DNA of 49,686 nucleotides from Hydrogenophaga sp. (GCA_020048405.1 JAIFMP010000022.1:1-49686), one strand, 5' to 3'; numbered from the stretch's first letter, positions 33,044 through 43,140 are shown. Notes: generated by a model not told the origin, from the letters alone. Translations and numbers: made by a program.

Positions 33044-33289
33044 TGAGTTCGATTGAGCCAAGGCTGCAGCACCTGCTGCCCGGGCCGCAGCGTCGTCTTG
33101 CGCCTCTTGGACCTGCCGTGCTTTGCGGCGCTGTGGCGTGCCCAATACGTAAATCACCAGCGCGACCGGGAGGGCCCCGTAAAGAAAGAAAGTTACGATG
33201 GCACCCAGCAACGAACCTCCCGGGTGAGTCGCTTCAGCCACTGCCATCATCATGGCCACATACATCCAGCCTATCGCCACAAGGTACAT
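32963..33289 (-). CDS. Small conserved membrane protein of unknown function
   Basis: A 108-residue protein with two hydrophobic helices (about 3-20 and 26-48, the second LLGAIVTFFLYGALPVALVIYVLG), then a basic stretch PQRRKARQ and a long Ala/Ser-rich tail. Function not recognised. It is convergent with pgeF, and the tail-coding part overlaps the pgeF 3' end by 81 bases. The start lies 140 bases from phaC on the other strand. Confidence 0.7.
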   Translation of the reverse strand: MYLVAIGWMYVAMMMAVAEATHPGGSLLGAIVTFFLYGALPVALVIYVLGTPQRRKARQVQEAQDDAAARAAGAAALAQSNSSAEPDASSHAPSAAESGGIAAVGKPH

Positions 33290-33429
33290 GTCCGCTGTCT
33301 TTCAAATGAATATGAAGGCGTTTGAATTGCGCCCAATGTCAGTATGCTGGAAGGTGTTCAACCGACACTCGGTAGTATTTGCTACACCCATCTGCCCCGA
33401 TTGTCGGGTCGCCGTCTGAGGAGACACAC

Positions 33430-35229
33430 ATGAATTTTGACCCCAAGTGGATGGAGGCTGCACAGCAGTTCCAGAAAAGCATGATGGACGGATGGGCACA
33501 AGCCCTTACCTCCATGCCGACGTCGGCCGCCGGTGGTGGTGGTGCCAACCCGTTTGCTTCATTTGGAGCCTTTGGCATGCCTGCAGGCCAGATGCCCGGC
33601 ATGCCAGGTGGTGCCAACTTTGGACAGCTCACCGAACTGCTGTCCACCCCCGGCCAGGCTGCCCCCAAAATCGACCCGGCCAAGGCGCTGGACATTCAGG
33701 CGCAGTACCTGCGCGACGTTTCAGCCCTGTGGAATCAGGGCGTGGAAGCAAAGCCCACCGGTGACCGCCGTTTCGCCAATGACGCCTGGACAGGAAACCC
33801 CGTGTCCGCGTTTTCAGCGGCGTTGTACCTCGTCAATGCCCGCACCCTCATGGCCTTGGCCGATGCAGTGGAAGGCGACGCCAAAACACGTGCCCGCGTG
33901 CGCTTTGCCGTGCAGCAGTGGATCGACGCCAGCTCGCCCAGCAACTTCTTGGCCTTCAACGCCGAAGCCCAGAAAAAAGCCATCGAAACCAAGGGCGAAA
34001 GCATTGCCAAAGGCGTGCAGAACCTGCTGAACGACATGAAGCAGGGCCATGTGTCCATGACGGACGAAAGCGTGTTCGAGGTGGGCAAAAACGTGGCCAC
34101 CACCGAAGGCGCGGTGGTGTTTGAGAACGAACTGTTCCAGCTCATTGAGTACAAGCCGCTCACCGCCAAGGTGTACGAGCGCCCGTTCCTTCTGGTGCCC
34201 CCGTGCATCAACAAGTTCTACATCCTTGACCTTCAGCCCGACAACTCATTGATTCGCTACGCCGTGGCCCAGGGCCACCGCACGTTTGTGGTCAGCTGGC
34301 GCAACCCCAATGACGAGCTGGCCCAGAAAACCTGGGACGACTACATCGAGCACGCCATCATCAAGGCCATCAGCGTCACACAGGAGATCACAGGTGCCGA
34401 CACGCTCAACACTTTGGGTTTCTGCGTGGGCGGCACCATGCTGGCCAGCGGCTTGGCTGTGTTGGCTGCCCGGGGCGAAAAACCCGCGCACAGCGCTACC
34501 TTCCTGACCACACTGCTCGATTTCACAGACACCGGCATCCTCGATGTGTTCATCGACGAGGCCTTCGTCAAGTTCCGTGAAATGCAGTTTGCCAACGGCG
34601 GCCTCATGCCCGGACGCGATCTGGCCACCACCTTCAGCTTCCTGCGCCCCAATGACCTGGTGTGGAACTACGTGGTGGGCAACTACCTGAAGGGCGAAAC
34701 GCCGCCACCGTTTGACCTGCTGTACTGGAACAGCGACAGCACCAACCTGCCAGGCCATTACTACGCCTGGTACCTGCGCAACACCTACCTGGAAAACCGC
34801 CTGTGCAAACCCGGCGCAGCCACGGTGTGCGGACAGAAAATCGACCTCAGCCAGCTGGACATGCCTGTGTACATCTACGGCTCGCGCGAAGACCACATCG
34901 TGCCTCCCGGCGGCGCATATGCCAGCACACAGCACCTCAGCGGCCCCAAGCGTTTTGTCATGGGTGCCTCCGGCCACATTGCCGGTGTGATCAACCCCGC
35001 TGCCAAGAACAAGCGCAGCCACTGGATCGGCCCTGCCAACAAGTTCCCGGCTGATGTGAACGACTGGATTGCCAGTGCACAAGAGTACCCCGGCAGCTGG
35101 TGGACCGACTGGTCAGACTGGCTCAAAGGCCAGGCAGGCAAGCAAATCGCTGCACCCAAAACCTACGGCAGTCGCAAGTACAAGGCGCTGGAAGCAGCGC
35201 CCGGCAGCTACGTCAAGGCCAAGGCCTGA
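33430..35229 (+). CDS. phaC: Class I poly(3-hydroxyalkanoate) synthase
   Basis: Polymerises 3-hydroxyacyl-CoA on the surface of storage granules. The 599-residue protein has a variable Gly/Met-rich N-terminus and an alpha/beta-hydrolase core with the lipase-like box GFCVGGTML (catalytic Cys). The acidic and histidine members of the triad are in YGSREDHIVP and GASGHIAGV. It is the first gene of phaC-phaA-phaB. ATG 33430 was chosen because it follows GAGGAG and matches the MNFDPKWM family start. Confidence 0.97.
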   Translation: MNFDPKWMEAAQQFQKSMMDGWAQALTSMPTSAAGGGGANPFASFGAFGMPAGQMPGMPGGANFGQLTELLSTPGQAAPKIDPAKALDIQAQYLRDVSALWNQGVEAKPTGDRRFANDAWTGNPVSAFSAALYLVNARTLMALADAVEGDAKTRARVRFAVQQWIDASSPSNFLAFNAEAQKKAIETKGESIAKGVQNLLNDMKQGHVSMTDESVFEVGKNVATTEGAVVFENELFQLIEYKPLTAKVYERPFLLVPPCINKFYILDLQPDNSLIRYAVAQGHRTFVVSWRNPNDELAQKTWDDYIEHAIIKAISVTQEITGADTLNTLGFCVGGTMLASGLAVLAARGEKPAHSATFLTTLLDFTDTGILDVFIDEAFVKFREMQFANGGLMPGRDLATTFSFLRPNDLVWNYVVGNYLKGETPPPFDLLYWNSDSTNLPGHYYAWYLRNTYLENRLCKPGAATVCGQKIDLSQLDMPVYIYGSREDHIVPPGGAYASTQHLSGPKRFVMGASGHIAGVINPAAKNKRSHWIGPANKFPADVNDWIASAQEYPGSWWTDWSDWLKGQAGKQIAAPKTYGSRKYKALEAAPGSYVKAKA

Positions 35230-35269
35230 CAATCCCCACCATTCATTTTTTTGCACAGGAGACACATCC

Positions 35270-36448
35270 ATGGAAGACATCGTCATCGTTTCAGCCACCC
35301 GCACAGCTGTGGGCAAGTTCGGTGGTTCACTGGCCAAAACGGCTGCGACCGACCTAGGCAGCATCGTCATCAAGGGCCTGCTTGAGCGCAGCGGCCTACC
35401 CGCCGACGCCGTGGGCGAAGTCATCATGGGCCAGGTGCTGGCCGCTGGTGCAGGTCAAAACCCCGCCCGTCAGGCTGTCATGAAGGCTGGTCTGGCCAAA
35501 GAAACACCTGCTCTCACCATCAACGCTGTGTGCGGCTCCGGCCTCAAGGCCGTGATGCTGGCCGCCCAGTCGGTGGCGTGGGGCGACAGCGAAATCGTGA
35601 TTGCCGGTGGCCAGGAAAACATGTCTGCGTCGCCTCACGTGCTGCTGGGCAGCCGCGACGGCCAGCGCATGGGCGACTGGAAAATGATCGACACCATGAT
35701 CACCGACGGCCTGTGGGACGTGTACAACCAGTACCACATGGGCATCACTGCCGAGAACGTGGCCAAGGCCAATGGCATCACCCGCGACATGCAAGACGCG
35801 CTGGCACTCGCCAGCCAGCAAAAGGCATCGGCCGCGCAAGACGCTGGCAAATTCAAGGCTGAGATCACCGATGTGGTCATTCCCCAGCGCAAAGGTGACC
35901 CGCTGGTGTTCAACACCGACGAGTTCATCAACAAGAAAACCAACGCCGAAGCGCTGGCAGGTTTGCGCCCCGCGTTCGACAAAGCCGGTTCGGTGACGGC
36001 AGGCAACGCCTCCGGCATCAACGACGGCGCAGCCGCCGTGATGGTCATGACCGCCAAGAAAGCGGCCGCCCTGGGCCTCACGCCCCTGGCACGCATTGCC
36101 AGCTTCGGCACCACAGGCCTCGACCCCGCCATCATGGGCATGGGTCCCGTGTCGGCATCGCAGCGCGCTTTGGCCCGTGCCGGCTGGAAAGCCTCTGACG
36201 TGGACCTGTTCGAACTGAACGAAGCCTTTGCTGCCCAAGCCTGTGCCGTGAACAAGGCGTTGGACATCGATCCTGCCAAGGTGAACGTGAACGGTGGCGC
36301 CATCGCCATCGGTCACCCTATCGGCGCGTCCGGTTGCCGCATTCTGGTGACGCTGCTGCACGAAATGCAGCGCAGCAATGCCAAGAAGGGCCTGGCGGCC
36401 CTGTGCATCGGCGGCGGCATGGGCGTGGCCCTGGCGCTGGAGCGTTGA
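35270..36448 (+). CDS. phaA: Acetyl-CoA acetyltransferase (beta-ketothiolase)
   Basis: A 392-residue thiolase that condenses two acetyl-CoA to acetoacetyl-CoA. The acyl-carrying Cys is in NAVCGSGLKA, and the His and second Cys are in GGAIAIGHPIGASGCR near the C-terminus, with NEAFAAQA also present. It lies 40 bases after phaC with an AGGAGAC site, so it is probably in the same transcript. Confidence 0.96.
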   Translation: MEDIVIVSATRTAVGKFGGSLAKTAATDLGSIVIKGLLERSGLPADAVGEVIMGQVLAAGAGQNPARQAVMKAGLAKETPALTINAVCGSGLKAVMLAAQSVAWGDSEIVIAGGQENMSASPHVLLGSRDGQRMGDWKMIDTMITDGLWDVYNQYHMGITAENVAKANGITRDMQDALALASQQKASAAQDAGKFKAEITDVVIPQRKGDPLVFNTDEFINKKTNAEALAGLRPAFDKAGSVTAGNASGINDGAAAVMVMTAKKAAALGLTPLARIASFGTTGLDPAIMGMGPVSASQRALARAGWKASDVDLFELNEAFAAQACAVNKALDIDPAKVNVNGGAIAIGHPIGASGCRILVTLLHEMQRSNAKKGLAALCIGGGMGVALALER

Positions 36449-36482
36449 GCCTTTGTGGGCTTCTGCGGTGGAGACTTTATAT

Positions 36483-36534
36483 AAAAATATTGCCTCTGTC
36501 GCTTGATATGTAAGCATTGTTAGCTATATTTTTT
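36483..36534. repeat. Degenerate dispersed repeat between phaA and phaB
   Basis: AAAAATATTGCCTCTGTCGC, then TTGATATG and TTAGCTATATTTTTT. Same order of blocks (AATAGC-like, TCTAGCGCTTGATG-like, TAGCTA-like, T-run) as the copies at 43198 and 47192. Its near-inverted ends could form a hairpin between the two genes. Confidence 0.6.
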
Positions 36535-36587
36535 AAACACTCGGGCCGTTTGAAAGCACCCGTACACAACCCTGAAAAGAGACAAAC

Positions 36588-37325
36588 ATGAGCCAAAAAG
36601 TAGCGTACGTCACCGGCGGCATGGGCGGCATCGGTACCGCGATTTGCCAGCGCCTGCACAAAGAAGGTTTCAAAGTCATTGCCGGTTGCGGCCCCACCCG
36701 CGATGCACAGAAGTGGATCGACGAGCAAGCCGCTCTCGGTTACACCTTCTACGCATCCATGGGCAACGTTGGCGACTGGGAGTCAACCGTCGCTGCATTT
36801 GAAAAAGCCAAGGCCGAGCACGGTGTGATCGACGTGCTGGTGAACAACGCTGGTATCACCAAAGACCGCATGTTCCTGAAGATGAGCAAGGAAGACTGGG
36901 ATGCCGTCATCAGCACCAACCTGACCTCCATGTTCAACGTCACCAAGCAAGTGGTGGCCGACATGGTTGAAAAAGGCTGGGGCCGCATCATCAACATTTC
37001 GTCGGTGAACGGTGCCAAAGGCCAGGCTGGCCAAACCAACTACTCGGCTGCCAAAGCCGGTATGCACGGCTTCTCCATGGCCCTGGCCCAGGAAATGGCC
37101 ACCAAAGGCGTGACTGTCAACACCGTCAGCCCCGGCTACGTCGGCACCGACATGGTGAATGCCATCCGCCCCGATGTGCTGGAAAAAATCGTGGCCACAG
37201 TGCCCGTCAAGCGCCTGGGCAAGCCCAGCGAAATCGCTTCCATCATCGCTTGGCTGGCATCTGATGAAGGTGGTTACACCACCGGTGCCGAGTTCGCCGT
37301 CAATGGCGGCCTGCACATGAGCTGA
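36588..37325 (+). CDS. phaB: Acetoacetyl-CoA reductase
   Basis: A 245-residue short-chain dehydrogenase that reduces acetoacetyl-CoA to (R)-3-hydroxybutyryl-CoA with NADPH, the monomer for PhaC. It has the Rossmann start VTGGMGGIG, NNAGIT, the Ser in INISSVNG and the catalytic Y-x3-K in YSAAKAGM. It is 139 bases from phaA, separated by a dispersed repeat, and ends in a terminator. Confidence 0.96.
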   Translation: MSQKVAYVTGGMGGIGTAICQRLHKEGFKVIAGCGPTRDAQKWIDEQAALGYTFYASMGNVGDWESTVAAFEKAKAEHGVIDVLVNNAGITKDRMFLKMSKEDWDAVISTNLTSMFNVTKQVVADMVEKGWGRIINISSVNGAKGQAGQTNYSAAKAGMHGFSMALAQEMATKGVTVNTVSPGYVGTDMVNAIRPDVLEKIVATVPVKRLGKPSEIASIIAWLASDEGGYTTGAEFAVNGGLHMS

Positions 37326-37370
37326 TGACTGATCCTGTGGCCCCGAGCCACGGCGATCGGCAATGAACAG

Positions 37371-37407
37371 CCCATCCTGGTATCACGCTGGGGTGGGTTT
37401 TGTTTTT
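37371..37407 (+). terminator. Intrinsic terminator of the pha operon
   Basis: CCCATCC (37371-37377) pairs with GGGTGGG (37391-37397), with one G-U pair, followed by TTTTGTTTTT. Confidence 0.85.
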
Positions 37408-37520
37408 GATGGGGTACTTTTGTGCCAAATCAAGGCAAACAGCCTGGCGCTGGATTACAACCGTGTCATCGGACACCCGGTGGAACACAAGTGTGTGCAC
37501 CAAGCCGTTGCGGAGGTTTT

Positions 37521-39059
37521 ATGAATTTCAAACAGAAGTTGCTGCTGTGTGTGGGTGCTCCCATGTTGCTGTTCATGGTGGCCCTGTCGGTCAACATGTG
37601 GGGTTTGGTACACACCAAACAGCAGTTCAGCGCGTACATCCATACCGAGCAGCGGGTTCTGCTGAATTTGCACAGCATGTATGCCAATGGCCTGCAGATG
37701 GGGCAGGCGTTGCGCAACATACTTTTGGATCCGGGCAACGCCACTGCATACAAAAACCTGGACTCCGCACGCAAAGCGTACGACGATGCCCACACTGACG
37801 CATTGACAGCCGCCCAAGGCACTCCACTGGCCTCCATGCTGTCCACCCTGGCCCCGTTGCGGCAGACCCAAGCCTTGTTACAAGACAAAGTGCAGGGACT
37901 GGCAAAGGCCAAAGACCCAAATGTGGTGGCTGTGCTCAACGCGGAAGAAACGCCCGCATGGCGCGCCTTGCGCCAGGAGTTGCTCAAACACATTGAAACT
38001 ACTTCCCAGCTGTCAGGCTCAGCGCAAGCTGAGGCCGACAGCCGGTCCGATGCACTTGCGTGGATGTCCGCTGCATTCGGTTTGCTGGCGGTGGGGGTGA
38101 CCCTTGGATTCACGGTGGTGTTGCTGCGGACGTTGCGCGTCGAGTTGGGCTGTGACCCGTCCCTGGCCCGTCGCACACTCGCTGGCATTGCCGGTGGTGA
38201 TCTGTCAACGCCTCTCCCCGAGTTGGCCGCTGACCAGCAACACAGCCTGATGGCGGAGCTTGAGAACATGCAGCTCAGGTTGCGGAGTCTGGTGACCGCC
38301 GTTCACGAAACCAGCGACCAGATCGACTTGGCCAGCCAGGAGGTTGCGGCGGGTGACAGGGATTTGTCCAGCCGTACCGAAAGCACAGCTGCCAGTCTTG
38401 AACAGACGGCTGCCAGCATGGAGGCCTTGACCGGTTCCGTGCAGCACACCGCCGAGGCGGCCCGCGCAGCCGCAGACCTTGCATCGGAGGCCGCGAGCAT
38501 GGCCGCCAAAGGTGGCCAAGTCGTGGGCCAGGTGGTCAGCACCATGCAGGACATACACCAGAGCAGCCGAAAAATCGCCGACATCATTGGAGTGATCGAC
38601 AGCATTGCGTTTCAAACCAACATCCTGGCTTTGAATGCCGCCGTTGAAGCGGCAAGGGCTGGCGAGCAAGGTCGGGGGTTTGCCGTCGTGGCCAGTGAAG
38701 TGCGCAGCCTTGCGCAGCGCAGCGCGAGCGCAGCACGTGAAATCAAAGACCTGATACAAGCCAGCGTCGACAAGGTTGAGAGCGGCAGCTCCTTGGTCAA
38801 CCAGGCTGGTGACACCATGGCTGAAGTGGTGACCGGTGTGGAACGCGTTGCGGAGATGATTGCCGACGTGAGCAAAACCACCGCGCACCAAAGTACTGGC
38901 ATTCTGGAAGTGAACCAGACCGTGACACAACTCGACCAGATGACCCAGCAAAACGCAGCCATGGTGGAGGAGGTGGCCGCCGCCGCAGCGAGTTTGCAAG
39001 ACCAGGCCCACCGGTTGGCTGATGTGGTCAACGTGTTCAAACTGGGAACTTCGCGCTAG
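37521..39059 (+). CDS. Methyl-accepting chemotaxis protein
   Basis: A 512-residue receptor: a membrane helix at 7-29, a periplasmic four-helix sensor to about 200, a second helix (GLLAVGVTLGFTVVLL), a HAMP-like linker and a long coiled-coil signalling domain. The conserved hairpin tip is IAFQTNILALNAAVEAARAG (residues from about 369). It signals through CheA and CheW to the flagella. The ligand is unknown, and there is no C-terminal NWETF-type tether. The start at 37521 follows GGAGG. No che genes are nearby. Confidence 0.95.
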   Translation: MNFKQKLLLCVGAPMLLFMVALSVNMWGLVHTKQQFSAYIHTEQRVLLNLHSMYANGLQMGQALRNILLDPGNATAYKNLDSARKAYDDAHTDALTAAQGTPLASMLSTLAPLRQTQALLQDKVQGLAKAKDPNVVAVLNAEETPAWRALRQELLKHIETTSQLSGSAQAEADSRSDALAWMSAAFGLLAVGVTLGFTVVLLRTLRVELGCDPSLARRTLAGIAGGDLSTPLPELAADQQHSLMAELENMQLRLRSLVTAVHETSDQIDLASQEVAAGDRDLSSRTESTAASLEQTAASMEALTGSVQHTAEAARAAADLASEAASMAAKGGQVVGQVVSTMQDIHQSSRKIADIIGVIDSIAFQTNILALNAAVEAARAGEQGRGFAVVASEVRSLAQRSASAAREIKDLIQASVDKVESGSSLVNQAGDTMAEVVTGVERVAEMIADVSKTTAHQSTGILEVNQTVTQLDQMTQQNAAMVEEVAAAAASLQDQAHRLADVVNVFKLGTSR

Positions 39060-39106
39060 CTTGGCTGGGGCGGTTTGCGCGCAGCGCAGCGCGGATAATT
39101 GACAGC

Positions 39107-40135
39107 ATGCCCCAGCCCTCTTTGGCACTCGTCGCCCCGAACCCTCCTGCGTCCGCAGACAGGTTGCCTTGGCGCGTATCCGTGGCCCCGATGATGGATT
39201 GGACTGATCCGCATTGCCGTTTTTTCCACCGCCTCATCACCCGCCACACACTGCTGTACACCGAGATGGTGACCACCGGTGCCCTCATCCACGGCGATGT
39301 GCCGCGCCACCTGCGTTTCAATATCGAGGAGCACCCTGTGGCACTGCAATTGGGGGGCAGCGAGCCAGCCGATCTGGCACAGGCTGCCCGGCTCGGTGCA
39401 CAGTGGGGTTACAACGAAATCAACCTGAACTGTGGCTGCCCGTCGGAGCGCGTACAGCGCGGGGCGTTTGGTGCCTGCCTCATGGCTGAGCCGCGTTTGG
39501 TGGCCGACTGTGTGAAAGCGATGGTTGACGTGGTAGACCCCAACCGAACGCCCGTCACCGTGAAGCACCGGATTGGGATTGACAAGGTGGAGAGTTACGA
39601 CTTCGTGCGTGACTTTGTGGGCACCGTGGCGCTGGCCGGTTGCCAAGTTTTCACGGTACATGCCCGCAACGCTTGGCTCAAAGGTCTGAGTCCCAAAGAA
39701 AACCGGGAGATCCCGCCGCTGCGCTATGAGCTGGCACACCGCCTGAAGGCCGACTTCCCGGCCCTCACCATCGTCATCAACGGTGGCATACGCACGGTCA
39801 CACAAATGCACGAGCAATTGGCTCACGTAGATGGCGTGATGATAGGCCGCGAGGCGTACCACAACCCCTGGGTCATGGCCGATTGGGATTCGGCCTTTTG
39901 GGGCGACAGCCACCCCCAGCCAAGCCGTGATGACGTGGAAGACGCCATGGTGGCTTACATGGACCGACAGACAACCGAGCATGGCACCCCTTGGGCGCAC
40001 ATGGCGCGCCACATGCTCGGCCTGCGCAATGGCACACCCGGTGCGCGCCGCTGGCGGCAGGTGTGGAGTGACCACCGACTGAAAGGCTTACCGGCCGCAG
40101 ATGTGATGGCCCATGCTCGGGCGGTTCTGGCTTGA
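39107..40135 (+). CDS. dusA: tRNA-dihydrouridine(20/20a) synthase DusA
   Basis: A 342-residue flavin enzyme that reduces uridine in the D-loop of tRNA. VAPMMDWTDPHCRFFHR at the N-terminus and NLNCGCPSERVQRGAFGACL with the catalytic Cys are diagnostic, and KHRIGID and VHARNAWLKGLSPKENR are DusA-type. It has a small gap to the chemoreceptor and to the next gene, and is probably independently expressed. Confidence 0.95.
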   Translation: MPQPSLALVAPNPPASADRLPWRVSVAPMMDWTDPHCRFFHRLITRHTLLYTEMVTTGALIHGDVPRHLRFNIEEHPVALQLGGSEPADLAQAARLGAQWGYNEINLNCGCPSERVQRGAFGACLMAEPRLVADCVKAMVDVVDPNRTPVTVKHRIGIDKVESYDFVRDFVGTVALAGCQVFTVHARNAWLKGLSPKENREIPPLRYELAHRLKADFPALTIVINGGIRTVTQMHEQLAHVDGVMIGREAYHNPWVMADWDSAFWGDSHPQPSRDDVEDAMVAYMDRQTTEHGTPWAHMARHMLGLRNGTPGARRWRQVWSDHRLKGLPAADVMAHARAVLA

Positions 40136-40201
40136 CGCAAGGTCTCAACTGGCAGTTCGGGCACCACGTGATTTTTCAATCAGACTGAAGAGGAGAAACC
40201 C

Positions 40202-41020
40202 ATGGCAATGGATGTGATCGACTACGACATCCGTGGTTCGGAAATGCAGTTTGTGGAGGTGGAACTTGATCCCGGTGAAGCTGCCATCGGGGAGGCGGGC
40301 AGCCTCATGTTCATGGAGTCGGGCATTGGCATGGATACCGTGTTTGGGGACGGTGCTCAGCAAAGCGGTGGCTTTCTCGGCAAGCTCATGAGTGCCGGCA
40401 AGCGCCTGGTCACGGGGGAGTCTTTGTTTACCACCGTCTACACCAATCACGGCTCATGCAAACAGCGCGTGGCTTTTGCTGCCCCGTACCCAGGCAAGAT
40501 ACTTCCCATGGATTTGCGCCAACTCGGTGGCACGCTCATATGTCAGAAAGACGCGTTTCTGTGTGCAGCACGCGGGGTGAGCCTGGGCATTGCTTTTCAG
40601 CAAAAGTTGTCGGTCGGTTTTTTCGGCGGTGAGGGTTTCATCATGCAAAAGCTGGATGGCGAAGGCCTGGCTTTTGTGCATGCCGGCGGCACAGTGGTCA
40701 AGCGCGAACTGGCCGCTGGCCAGACCTTGATGGTGGACACCGGTTGTGTGGTGGCTTACACGCCGAATGTGGATTTTGAAATTCAGTATGTGGGCAAAAT
40801 CAAGACCGCGCTGTTCGGCGGAGAAGGCCTGTTCCTGGCCAAAATGAAAGGACCAGGCACCGTGTGGCTGCAAAGCCTGCCGTTTTCCAGGCTCGCATCT
40901 CGGATTTTTGCGGCCGCACCGCAGCGCGGGGGATCGCGCGAAGAGGGCTCTGTTCTCGGTGGGTTCGCAGCGGGTGGTTTGCTGGGGGGTGTGCTCGGCG
41001 GAGACAGAGAATCTGACTGA
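40202..41020 (+). CDS. AIM24/TIGR00266-family protein
   Basis: A 272-residue protein of the TIGR00266/AIM24 group, a beta-rich fold of unknown function. [20 protein letters not shown] opens the domain, with [13 protein letters not shown] and glycine-rich segments after it. The C-terminus is Gly-rich ([15 protein letters not shown]). A strong GAGGAGAAA site precedes the ATG. Neighbours give no clue to its role. Confidence 0.88.
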   Translation: MAMDVIDYDIRGSEMQFVEVELDPGEAAIGEAGSLMFMESGIGMDTVFGDGAQQSGGFLGKLMSAGKRLVTGESLFTTVYTNHGSCKQRVAFAAPYPGKILPMDLRQLGGTLICQKDAFLCAARGVSLGIAFQQKLSVGFFGGEGFIMQKLDGEGLAFVHAGGTVVKRELAAGQTLMVDTGCVVAYTPNVDFEIQYVGKIKTALFGGEGLFLAKMKGPGTVWLQSLPFSRLASRIFAAAPQRGGSREEGSVLGGFAAGGLLGGVLGGDRESD

Positions 41021-41044
41021 CCCTTCTGGCAGCCCGGCTCCTGT

Positions 41045-41947
41045 TCAGATCACCACCCCGGCTTCCAGCACCAACTTCACCAGCGGGTGCATCACTTTGC
41101 GCTCCGAGCCGATGAGGTAAAACTGCTCAACCACGCCTTCGCAGGCACCCAGCCACACAAAACCCAAACGCTGGGTCAGCTCATCGCGCACCAGTTCGGG
41201 TGCTGGGAACAGCCCCATGCCTGTGGCAGCGAATGTGGCCAACAGAGCGCTGTCTTCAAATTCACCCACCACGTTGGGTTGTATCTGGTGTTTGTCCATC
41301 CACTGATTGAGCCTGTTGCGCACGGCAGAGTGTGTGGTGGGCAGCAGCAGCGGCAGGGTGGAAAGAGCGTGGCTGGGCTCATTGGCCCGCGCTCCGCTGG
41401 CCCATGGCTGTGCCCATTTTTCATGGCCGAACCACTGAATGGGAGAACTCCCCAGCGCATGGCTGTATACGCGCACGTTGGCGTTGGGGGGGGCCGGACG
41501 GTCGGCCAGTATCAGGTCAAGCCGGTGGAGCGCCAGGTCGGCCAGGAGGTCTTCAAACTCGTCTTCGTGGCACTCCAGCCGCAGGTTGTCTGAACCCAGT
41601 GCCGGGCCTAACAGTCGGGGAATGGCAAGCTTGGGCAGCCCATCGGAAATGCCCACCCGCAACGAGACCTTGGGTGCGGCGGTGGCGGCGATGAGAACGT
41701 CGGGTAGCTTTTCACCGAGTTGAAATACCTGCTCGGCCTGTGCAAACGCTGCCTCACCAGCATGTGTCAGCACCACGTTGCGGCCCTGCGGCTTGAGCAA
41801 TTGGTGTCCCAGGCTGCGTTCGAGTTCACGAACCTGGGTGCTGATGGTTTGCACTGCCATGCCCAGCCGTTCGGCAGCGCGCGACATTCCTCCCTCTTTG
41901 GCCACGACCCAGAAGTAGTACAGGTGCTTGTAGTTGTAGGTGGTCAT
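41045..41947 (-). CDS. LysR-family regulator, NhaR-like
   Basis: A 300-residue LysR protein. The N-terminus YNYKHLYYFWVVAKEGGMSR is characteristic of NhaR, which activates Na+/H+ antiporter and stress genes in E. coli. The helix-turn-helix reads RAAERLGMAVQTISTQVREL. An effector-binding domain follows from about residue 95. No antiporter gene is in the window, so the target is open. ATG 41947 is used; an earlier TTG is less likely. It is divergent from the hibernation factor gene, about 107 bases apart. Confidence 0.88.
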   Translation of the reverse strand: MTTYNYKHLYYFWVVAKEGGMSRAAERLGMAVQTISTQVRELERSLGHQLLKPQGRNVVLTHAGEAAFAQAEQVFQLGEKLPDVLIAATAAPKVSLRVGISDGLPKLAIPRLLGPALGSDNLRLECHEDEFEDLLADLALHRLDLILADRPAPPNANVRVYSHALGSSPIQWFGHEKWAQPWASGARANEPSHALSTLPLLLPTTHSAVRNRLNQWMDKHQIQPNVVGEFEDSALLATFAATGMGLFPAPELVRDELTQRLGFVWLGACEGVVEQFYLIGSERKVMHPLVKLVLEAGVVI

Positions 41948-42054
41948 GGATTTCAACTTCGTTTTTAAAGAAGTGATTATCAGAGATTGAAGGCTTTTTT
42001 AGAAGTGTTTGACCATTCAACATGAAGGCTCCTTTCATTCACAGGAGTTCAACC

Positions 42055-42402
42055 ATGGAAGTCGTCATTCAAACCCAACATCCTGATGCACAGGCGCTGC
42101 GCGAGTGGATGGAGGCTCGGGTGCGCTTTGTCACACAGCGTATGTCCCATTCGGTCAGCCGTGCCGTTGTGCGCCTGAAGGATACCAACGGGCCGCGTGG
42201 CGGCATTGACAAGCAATGCCAGATCCAGATCAACACTTCCAATGGCGGGGTGCTGGTTGTGTCGTCACGGGGCGGTGACTGGCGGGTCGCCATGGACATG
42301 GCGCTCGCCCGAGCATCCCACGCGCTGAAGCGCCGCTTCAATGCCGCCAAAGCCACCGTCACCCGCAAACCGCGCGCCCTGGTCGGCGGCGAGTCCGGTT
42401 GA
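42055..42402 (+). CDS. Ribosome hibernation factor (HPF/RaiA family)
   Basis: A 115-residue protein with the S30AE/HPF pattern: an N-terminal strand MEVVIQTQHP, a helix, VVRLKDTNGPRGGIDKQCQI and a C-terminal helix WRVAMDMALARASHALKRR. Such proteins bind the 30S decoding site and silence ribosomes in stationary phase. AGGAG precedes the ATG. It is 36 bases from the Bax-inhibitor gene and may share its transcript. Confidence 0.82.
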   Translation: MEVVIQTQHPDAQALREWMEARVRFVTQRMSHSVSRAVVRLKDTNGPRGGIDKQCQIQINTSNGGVLVVSSRGGDWRVAMDMALARASHALKRRFNAAKATVTRKPRALVGGESG

Positions 42403-42438
42403 CCCCCCATTTCACATTCACATTCACAGGAGCACCAC

Positions 42439-43113
42439 ATGAACCCCTCTGACAAGTCCCTGACCCCTTGGCCGGTGGCATCACCTGCCGCCACCGGTTC
42501 AACGTTGGCTGGTGGCGCGCACAAAGTGTTGCGCAACACGTATGCGCTGTTGTCCATGACCCTGCTGTTTGCTGCGGGAGTGGCCGCTGCGGGAGTGGCG
42601 TGGTCGCTCCCGGCTCCCGGACTCGTACTCACGCTGGTGGGCTACTTTGGACTGCTCTTTGCTGTGCACAAACTGCAAAACAGTGCGTGGGCTTTGCCCG
42701 CGGTGTTCGGTCTCACGGGTTTCATGGGTTACACCCTCGGGCCGGTGCTGAACAAGACACTGGCCCTCCCCGGCGGTGCGGCGGCCACGGGTGCCATTTT
42801 CCTGGCGCTGTCTGCGTATGTGCTCAGTACCAAACGCGACTTCAGCTGGATGGGGGGCATGCTGTTTGCGGGCATGGTCGTGGCCATCATGGCAGGTCTG
42901 GTGGCCATCTTCTTTGAGATGCCCGCTCTGGGCCTGGCGGTTTCGGCCATGGTGGCTTTGTTGTCAGCCGGGTTGATCCTGTACGAGACGAGTCAGATCG
43001 TCAACGGCGGCGAGACCAACTACGTCATGGCCACGGTGAGCCTGTTCGTGTCGTTGTTCAACCTGTTCACCAGCCTGCTGAGCCTGTTCGGCTTGGGTGG
43101 TTCAAACGACTGA
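42439..43113 (+). CDS. Bax inhibitor-1/YccA-family membrane protein
   Basis: A 224-residue protein with seven membrane helices. VLRNTYALLSMTLLFAAGVA opens the first. GFMGYTLGPVLN, SAYVLSTKRDFSWMGGML and ILYETSQIVNGGETNYV are family landmarks. The conserved acidic residue in YETS lies in the sixth helix region. Bacterial members act as pH-gated calcium leaks or as regulators of FtsH. AGGAG precedes the start, and a strong terminator follows. Confidence 0.93.
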   Translation: MNPSDKSLTPWPVASPAATGSTLAGGAHKVLRNTYALLSMTLLFAAGVAAAGVAWSLPAPGLVLTLVGYFGLLFAVHKLQNSAWALPAVFGLTGFMGYTLGPVLNKTLALPGGAAATGAIFLALSAYVLSTKRDFSWMGGMLFAGMVVAIMAGLVAIFFEMPALGLAVSAMVALLSAGLILYETSQIVNGGETNYVMATVSLFVSLFNLFTSLLSLFGLGGSND

Positions 43114-43140
43114 CGCAGTTTTTCTCCTGCCGCACCCAGG